This document shows positions 57,401-64,000 of a stretch of DNA of 64,000 bases, piece after piece. Location: positions 97,213,552 through 97,277,551 of the forward strand of contig NC_044277.2 of assembly GCF_004027225.2 (NCBI RefSeq), in the 5' to 3' direction. Source of the DNA: Strigops habroptila (taxonomy: Eukaryota; Chordata; Aves; Psittaciformes; Psittacidae). Under the pieces are notes generated by a model. It was given only the letters and a program-made list of their open reading frames with translations, was not told the DNA's origin and made no database searches. Within the stretch, counting starts at the first letter, position 1. Each line of letters opens with the position of its first letter. Both the position numbers and the translations under genes were made by a program.

Positions 57401-58472
57401 TCCCATACTGCTGAGGTAGCTCCCAGGCGGGACTTGTAACCCTATAGTGCCAGGCGCTGTCCTGAGTGTGCAAAGCAGAGACCACCTTTGCCCTGAGAGA
57501 ACTGGGGTCTAAATAATGGGACAGTTCCTATCTCAAAGAAATGACATGACTATCTCTGCTCTGGCAGATGAACAGCAGTGTGATGAGGAAGGTTCCGAAA
57601 TCCTTGAGCTTCCTAGCTCCTTGGCAGGAAAGTGGGAAGAGGTTTTCTCAAGCCCAGAGGAGGAGATAAAGCCAAGCAGCAAGAGCCGGAGTGGATCAAC
57701 CTCGCAGCAGAGAACAGGCAATGGGCTGAGGCGCTCCTCTCGCCGCGGGAGAGACTTGGCCAAGAAGGATGCTCCTGAGGATGTGGCTGCAGTAGAAGGG
57801 CCATACATCTGCTGCGAGTGTGGGGAGAGCTTCCTGGACAAGCAACTGTTTGCCACCCATCAGAAAGCGCACGCCAGTGAGGAAGCCTGCACTTCCCTTG
57901 AGCACGGAGAAGGCTTCAGGCAGAAATCCAAAACAAAAGGCCAAGGGTCTTCCCGCTCCAAACAGTCCAAACGCTCCGATGGGGAGAAGAGCTCTGGTTT
58001 CAAGTACGGTTTTGTCAGGCACCAGGTGAACAACATGGTGGAGAGACCCTACACCTGCTCCCAGTGCAAGGAGAGCTTCAGCCTGGAAGTGAGCCTGATC
58101 TTGCACCAGAAGCTCCATACGGGGAAGGGCGACGGGCCGCTGACGTGCACCTACTGCGGGAAGGACTTCCGTGACCTCTCCAAAGCCATCCGCCACCAGC
58201 GCATCCACACAGGGGAGAGGCCGTACCAGTGCACCGAGTGTGGGAAGAGCTTCATCCGGCGGGACCACCTGCTCAAGCACTGGCGGGTCCACACCGGGGA
58301 GACCCCCTACCAGTGCCCCGTCTGCGGGAAGCACTTCCGCTACAAAGAGTCTCTGAATTGCCACCAGAAAATCCATTCCCGCAACCCCCGGCCCATGGAG
58401 GATTCCCAGCTCAGCCTGGAGTCGGGCACTCAGACCGGCCATTTGTGTGTGAAAAAAGAAACTAAGCAGTAG
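51260..58472 (+). CDS. DUF3669/KRAB C2H2 zinc finger protein, ZNF282/398/777-like (gene G)
   Basis: Seven exons: 51260-51283 (MADWAPAQ), 51491-51889, 53186-53312, 54273-54305, 55042-55155, 55384-55500 and 57568-58472, giving 572 codons. Exon 2 is the DUF3669-type helical domain, closely similar to gene D ([33 protein letters not shown]). Exon 3 is the KRAB-A box ([17 protein letters not shown] ... NYEAVISMG). Exon 4 is a micro-exon of 11 codons. Exon 5 carries the KRAB-B/C box ([17 protein letters not shown]). Exon 6 is acidic with a Glu run from a GAA repeat. The last exon has a basic spacer and five complete fingers (57805-58380), the last two being [10 protein letters not shown] and [10 protein letters not shown] types. 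The final intron contains a long CR1. The micro-exon needs transcript support; the other exons are well supported. Confidence 0.92.
56430..57372 (+). mobile_element. CR1 LINE, ORF2 3' part and 3' UTR
   Basis: The longest CR1 copy here. Broken frames read as the C-terminal part of CR1 reverse transcriptase ([12 protein letters not shown] ... [41 protein letters not shown]). It is followed by the 3' UTR ending GATTCTGTGATTC. Stops and frameshifts are frequent, so it is dead. It lies in the last intron of gene G. Confidence 0.93.
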
Positions 58473-58635
58473 CGCTGGCACAGGGCGGCCGGAGCAGAAG
58501 GGCTCACGGTTATGGTGAACGGCCTTGCAGGTGGACGTGCAGCATGATGGGAGGTGAACTTGTATCGCAGCTAATCCATGTGGTCATGCTACAGAGCCCG
58601 CTTTGTTGAAGCATCAAAGGAATTCCTCTTAAAAA

Positions 58636-58641
58636 AATAAA
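58636..58641 (+). terminator. Polyadenylation signal of gene G
   Basis: AATAAA lies 164 bases after the stop codon. Confidence 0.7.
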
Positions 58642-58659
58642 CTCTTGACCGGATGGCCC

Positions 58660-61600
58660 AGACACTTCTGCGACCCCGTGGGGTGACGGGGGATTTCCAC
58701 AGGCCTTGTACTAGTTGTCCGCTACGCAGGTTTGGATTTTGCCTGTGGAGAATAATCCTGAGCGGTTCTCTGGGGTCTGTATTTAGCAGGTGTTCCCCCA
58801 CCTATCTTTGTGCATATTCAGGAGTGACAAGCTTTTGCTTTCTTTTTTCCACTCGTTTCACTGCAAGGCTGGAAGCACGAGGGAGGGAGGGAAGGAAGAA
58901 GGGGAGGAAGGTGCCATTCCCAGGCAACTGGCCGCCTGCTCCCGTTGCATTGCTGTACCTTGAATGGCAGCCCCGTGCTGCGAGGGCTGGGATGAAGGGA
59001 AGAGAGGCAAGGCAGAGACATGGCGAGGGGCACAACGCAGGGTTTGTTGAAGGCAGAAGAGGGGAGAGAGCAGCAAAGAGCAAGGTGAGAATAAGTAGGT
59101 GCTGGAGGAAAGGACGGGCAGGAGAAGGGGCTGTGGACATCAGAGCAGGAGGAGTCAGGAAGGGCAGCGTGTGGAGGCGCAGTCAAGTGACTCACCCAAG
59201 GAGGACACATCTCTGTTCTTTCGAAGGATGTTACTGGCACCAGGCGGGCTGTTGATTCCCTGTGGCCCAAGGGAACGGAGCCGCTGGTCCGTTACACAGA
59301 CTCCTGTCAATGAAGGTGATTTTATTCTTATTTTTTAACTGAGTTTGGTCTCACATTCAGGTAAGTCAGACGAGTGAAAGCAACTTCTCCTAACCCCTGT
59401 AAAGAGCTGTTTGGTTTTTAGTTACTCTAGATGTAGTATATTATTATTATTATAATATTATTATTATATATTATTATATTATTATTATATTGTTATTAAT
59501 TATTATTATTATTATACAAGGAAACGTGGCACTATATTTCACAGTTGATCTAAAACATTTAAATGTATGAGATAACACAGTTTTTTCAGACGTCTGTGTA
59601 AATATTGGTTGACTTCTCGGAGCTAATTGGTGGTGTTCTGAGGTGGCTCTAAGTGGTGTCTCTTCCGCTGTGTATCGTCAGTTGCTGGTTCGTGGTCGTG
59701 TTTTGTAATAACTTTTGTAAAGTCTGTCAATACAGTGTTTCCATTCTGAAGCTCGTGTCGGGTGAGTGCTGGCAGCCCTGGTCCCCTCACCAGCCTGTGT
59801 TTCGTCCTTGCTCGCCACGCTACAGGCCCCTGGCTGTTATTTATCAGCTTTTTCCAGGTAACTTGCAGAACTGATGAACCACGCAAGCCAAGCCAGGGAG
59901 CCAGAGCCAGCAGATGAGGCTGCTTGGCGCAGCTCTGGAGCTGCCGCGGTCGGTGTCTGGCATTTGGGCTTTGTGTTTTTAAGCTTTTTCTCTGCTGCTG
60001 CTATAGCTGGAAGCAGGCTTTGGTTTTACGTGAGCAGCTGGCCTGTGCCACGCACAGATAGGGCTCCAGCGCTGGCTGAGGAGTCGCCCGATGCAGCCAG
60101 GCTCTGCTGACGGGTAGAGCTGGGACAGTCCCGGGCCAGAAGAAGTGCTAGTGTATGCGGCTGCAGCGCTGCCCTACGCCTCAAGCTGGGATGTGGTGGA
60201 CCGGCCCTCTGGCATTGAGGCGAAAACAGCCCGGGAGCGCTCTGCTGAGCATCTAGCCACCGACACTGCGGGTTCATCTCTCACCAGACATGGCAGCCTG
60301 GCCCTGCGATGCTGTGTGGTGTCCCAGCGGAACTGGTGGGACCTTGGCATGTGGGGAGGGCAGCCACCAAGTTGGGCCATGCTGGGTTTGCATTGCCGCT
60401 TCCTCGCTCGCACGTACCCAAGCTCTTTGTACCGGGGCTGCCAATAAACTGTTCCTGCCAGGCCTGGCCCCACGGGGCTGCACGCCGTTTTGTCTCGCTG
60501 CGCCGGGGCCTGGTGCATCCCGGGGAACACAGTGCTGAGCTGCATGGCCTTGGGGATGTGGGGCTGGCACATCCTGTGGTGTGCCGGGGGGTCCTGCCCT
60601 TCCCCTGCAGCGTATCCTCTAGTGCTGTGCTGCATCTTTATCCCTTCATCCCACTGAGGGGGGGAGCGTGTGTGTCAGGGGGGTCCCCTCTCTCTTTAGG
60701 TGTCTGTGAAGGAGAGACTGGCACAGCTCAGACCCCCCAGCCCGGGTGCCAGCATCCTGGCCTGCTGCTGGGTGTCCACACCCAGGCTTTGGATGTCCCT
60801 ATGTCCCTGTGGGGTGCTAGGGGGAACATGTTGCCCCTCCAGGAGCTTCCCCCCAGCCCAGCGTCCCCCAGGTTGTTCCCTGACAGAGCCTGGCACAGGG
60901 GGCTGGTCCCTCTCCTAGCCCCAGCCTCCCTGAGGGGGCAGCCACCAGAGCCCCCCCAGAGCTCAGACAAGGCCCAAGGAGTTGTTCTGGCTTGGGGCCA
61001 AACATGGAGTGTGGGTAGGGTGGCCCATGGGGCCTGTCCATGGGTCAGAGCCAGCGCAAGGACATGGCACTCACATCCCCCAGGTTCCCAGCAGCTGACA
61101 CCGGAGTGTGCTGGGGATCCTCCACCAGCCCCAACCATGCCCAGTGCCTGTGGAGCCAGGGCAGGTGACCTCGGCCAAATCCCTGGTACACTCTGGAGCA
61201 ACCAGGTGGGATGGGGCTGCACCATGCAGGGAGGGTGCAGGGATTCTGGGTGTGGTGGGGAGAGGGAGGAGGAGCAGAGAAAAGGCTCATGGTGGGTTAA
61301 AACGCATCGTGCAGATCCGGCAGCCCAAGCGCAGGGCAGTGGCAGTGATGAGACTGGGCACATACGAGCACACGGAGACACCGTGAATGCGCACATGTAC
61401 TTTCATGGTGTATACACATGCTGCTGGCATGTGTGTGTGAATATATATGCACACGTGTACACGGCGGGCAGCTTGGACCATGGGCACACCACACTCACAT
61501 GAACATGGCAACAGCAACTGCTTCCTGATCCCTCTGGTTGCTCACAGTGAAGATGTGCTAGTGGGAAATAAACACTACGCATGTCCCTCTCTGTATGCGT

Positions 61601-62080
61601 GGTGTGGGCCCCTCCAGCAGCCAGGCCCAGCAGCTGCCAGAAGCTGCCCAGTGTCCCCAGTGACTCCCCCAAGTTCAAGAGCTGCTCCCGGTGTCCATCA
61701 CTCCCAGCTGCAGGGGCTGTGGCTCCCTGGGACAGCCTGGAGGGGGTCAGACAGGGGTTCCCCAATCTGAGTCCCTGCCTTGACTTCCCCTTAGCAGGTG
61801 GAGTGGGTGTTGTACACCCAAAGCCCATGCTTCTGGCCCCAGCACCACGGTGGTGATGGGATGCAGCATCGTTCCCTTGTCTGCTCCCTTTTTCTGCAAA
61901 CCGAAGTGTTCCCTGCCCTTGCCTGGGCTTGGTGTCACCGACTTCAGTCATTGTTACCCTGTGCCAGGGATCCCCGAGCTCAGGACAGGGAGCGAGGCCA
62001 TGTGCCAGGGGCTGCTGCCACATGCCAGGTCCTGCCAGGGCAGTGTGCGGGCATGTGGATACATCAGGGCAGGAGGGGAT
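58660..62080. other. Intergenic stretch right of gene G
   Basis: No domain-bearing frame. Contents seen are an ATT microsatellite (59440-59516), AATAAA motifs at 60443 and 61566, and a CA/TG-rich patch near 61400-61460. A 397-codon open frame at 60309-61502 runs through an AATAAA and shows no domain. The region could include a longer 3' UTR of gene G or a noncoding transcript; the sequence alone does not show it. Confidence 0.45.
59440..59516. repeat. ATT/TTA microsatellite
   Basis: About 77 bases of almost pure ATT repeats with AT interruptions. Confidence 0.95.
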
Positions 62081-62084
62081 GGGG

Positions 62085-62790
62085 CTGGGTGGGACAGGAC
62101 AGGACAGGGCAGGGCGGGATGGGGATGGGATGAGGGTGGGGATGGGATGTGATGGGACGAGGATTGGATGGGAATGACATGGGATAGGATATGATGGGAT
62201 GGGGATGTGACAGGATGAGGATGAGCTGGGGATGGGATGAGGATGGGATGGAATGGGGATGGGATGGGGTCAGGATAGGACATGATGGAACTGGATGAGA
62301 CAGATGGGATAAAATGGGACAGGATGTCATGGGATAAGGTGGAACAGGATGGGGATGGCAAGACTGGACAGGACACAACAGAGTCGACGGAAATGGGATG
62401 GGGATGGGACGGGATGAGGATGGGACAAGGATGGGATATGATGGGATGGGGATGGGACGGGATGAGGATGGGACAGGGATGGGATGTGATGGGATGGGGA
62501 TGTGACCGAATGGCAATGGGGATGCAGTGGGACATGATGGAACTGGATAAGACAGACGTGATAGATGGAACAGGATGTGGTGGGATGGATAAGGTGAGAC
62601 AGGATGGGATATGGCAAGACTGGACAGGACACAACAGGGTGGAAAGAAATGCGATGGGGCAGGACAGGATGGGGTGGGGATGGGACAGGATAGGGATGGG
62701 GATGAGGATGGGAATAGGACCGAACAGGACTGGGCGGCACAAACCGGGTGGGGTGGGACGGGACAGGACGGGGCGGGGGGGACAAGCGGG
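62085..62790 (+). repeat. G-rich GGGAT/GGACA minisatellite
   Basis: About 700 bases of GGGATGGGGATGGGATGA and GGACAGGACA variants with five- and six-base periods and two large higher-order copies (about 62280-62530 and 62530-62760). Purines are almost entirely on the + strand. Runs of three and four G are frequent. Confidence 0.9.
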
Positions 62791-63060
62791 AGGTGGCGGG
62801 GTCCCGGCCCGCGCGGGAGCCGCGGCGGAGGGGGGAGTGTGTGTTAACGGTCCGCCGGTTTCCATGGCGACGCCGCCCTCCGGCCGCCATTTCACAGGCC
62901 CGCGGGGCGCGAGGCCGCAGGGCGGGGGGGCGGGGCCGGGAGGAGAAGGGGCCGCCAGGGGGCGCCCGCGCCGGCCCCGCCCCCGGCCATGGCGGCGCCC
63001 GACGGTGCGGGCCGCCCCCCCCCCCCGCCCCTACATCCCCGGTGTCGTTCCCCCCCGTCC
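62791..63060. promoter_or_regulatory. CpG island at the right end
   Basis: Dense CpG with GCCGCCATTTC (YY1-like) near 62881 and an ATG in CCATGGCGGCG context at 62989. This looks like the promoter of a gene that continues beyond the window or on the other strand. I could not identify a coding exon with certainty. Confidence 0.45.
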
Positions 63061-63099
63061 CCGTGGCATCCGCAGTGACCCCCCCGGCAGTGACCACAG

Positions 63100-63840
63100 T
63101 CCTCCCCCCGTTCCCCAGGGGGAACGCCAGCGTCCCCGGCTCCCCTGGCGTCCCTGTCACACCGATCTGCCCCCAGTTCCCCACAGCCTCTTCCACTTCC
63201 TCCTCACCTCCCCAGCCAGACCAGCCGCCTGGGAGCCCCCCAGTGCCCCGCCTTACCCCCAGCCCCCTCCCATGTTCCCCCAGGGCCTTCCCAGTTACCC
63301 CTCATCCCTCCCCAGTTCCCACACCAGTCACCCCCAGATCGTCCCCAGTTCTTCCCCTTAGCCCAGTTACCCCGGGAACAGCCCCAGTTCCCCCCAGTCC
63401 TGTCAGTCCAGTTATTCGTGGGGCTCCCCAGTCAACCCCGGCGCCTGCAGTTGCCACCAGTCCCTCCCCAGTTCCTCTCAGTCCCTTCCCAGTCACCCCA
63501 AGGCCCTCCCCAGTCCTCTCCCCATCCTTCTCCAGGTCTCCCAGCACCTCCAGTCACCCCAATTCCCTTCCACTCCCCCCCCCCAGTTCACCCCCGTCCT
63601 TTCCCAGTTCTCCCAGCGCCTCCAGTTAACCCCAGCGCCTCTCCAGTCACACCCAATCTCACCGCAGACCCTCCCCAGTCCCCTCCCATCCTTCCCCAGT
63701 TCCCTCAGCCCCTCCAGTCACCCCAGTCCCCCTCTAGTCCTCCCCAGTGTCGTCTCCATCCCCCGCCCCCCGCTCAGCCTTCCCTCCGTCACCCCCGTTT
63801 CTCCCAGTCCCCCCGTTCCTCTCGCAGCCCCGCCCCGCAC
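63100..63840 (-). repeat. C-rich CCCCAGTTCC/CCCCAGTCC minisatellite
   Basis: About 740 bases of imperfect short units with the core CCCCAGT, separated by 4-12 bases. It is almost purely C/T with AG on the + strand, the opposite skew from the array left of the CpG island. Confidence 0.85.
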
Positions 63841-64000
63841 GCGGGACGCATGGACCCGACCCCGGGGCACCCCCCACGTTCCCCCAGGCCCGTTCCCCGC
63901 GTCGCGGGGCCGATGGCGGCGCCGGGCCGGGCCGGGCGGTTCTGGCAGGGGGGGCCCCGACGGTGCGCGGCGGCCCGCGCGCGGTGATGCCGTCGATGCG

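Noticed and set aside
60309-61502. 397-codon open frame on the + strand
   Set aside because: GC-rich DNA with few chance stops. It runs through AATAAA, has no recognisable domain, and has several overlapping frames of similar length on the other strand.
62989-63110. Coding exon starting at the ATG in the right-end CpG island
   Set aside because: The frame is Pro/Arg-rich, ends quickly at TGA and resembles no family. The ATG context alone is not enough.

Overview
This window is nuclear DNA from a bird. The evidence is at least thirteen CR1 LINE fragments with the typical avian 3' end (ATTCTATGATTCT repeats), an avian-type class II endogenous retrovirus primed by tRNA-Trp, GC-rich CpG-island promoters, many minisatellites and short introns, as expected on a small gene-dense chromosome. 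The species cannot be named from the sequence. Every gene is eukaryotic and spliced, so exons were placed by reading splice sites, phases and protein motifs.

The core is an array of KRAB-like C2H2 zinc-finger genes. From left to right: (A) 610-3075, +, the 3' part of a zinc-finger gene that starts left of the window; (ERV) 6150-12325, -, a provirus with 6-bp target duplications and a broken interior; (B) 13356-19807, +, a coiled-coil/KRAB zinc-finger gene; (C) 21000-21950, a CpG island with six CCAAT boxes, followed by a THAP-domain pseudogene (22892-23203) and a decayed KRAB zinc-finger gene (24721-27770); (D) 34071-37835, +, an intact gene with the ZNF282/398/746/777-type N-terminus (DUF3669 plus variant KRAB) and five fingers; (E) 40684-44550, -, a Myb/SANT-like DNA-binding protein with a coiled coil and an AT-hook; (F) 48138-50533, -, a fusion of a KRAB-B-like exon, one and a half zinc fingers and a pogo/Tigger (TIGD3/TIGD4-like) transposase domain lacking two catalytic aspartates; (G) 51260-58472, +, an intact paralogue of D. 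F and G are head to head and share a CpG island. The right end (58650-64000) holds an AT microsatellite, a G-rich minisatellite, a CpG island and a C-rich minisatellite, with no gene I can support.

The genes share a construction kit. An N-terminal DUF3669 exon (phase 0) is followed by a 127-nt KRAB-A exon (phase 0 to 1), then two to four small symmetric phase-1 exons encoding acidic linkers, then one exon with all fingers. Most linker or finger exons carry one psi-K-x-E SUMO-type motif (IKQE, VKQE, VKTE, VKSE, FKVE). Three genes or relics between the zinc-finger genes have DNA-binding domains traceable to DNA transposons: THAP (P element), pogo (Tigger) and Myb/SANT (Harbinger-like). The likely common role of the intact proteins is nuclear, sequence-specific transcriptional control.

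Most interesting for follow-up: the KRAB-B/zinc-finger/TIGD fusion, in which the transposase domain begins halfway through the second finger in the same exon; the repeated SUMO-motif exons; the mosaic provirus with a second LTR flanked by both a polypurine tract and a primer site; and a 63-nt in-frame intron-like insert at the conserved KRAB splice site of gene B.
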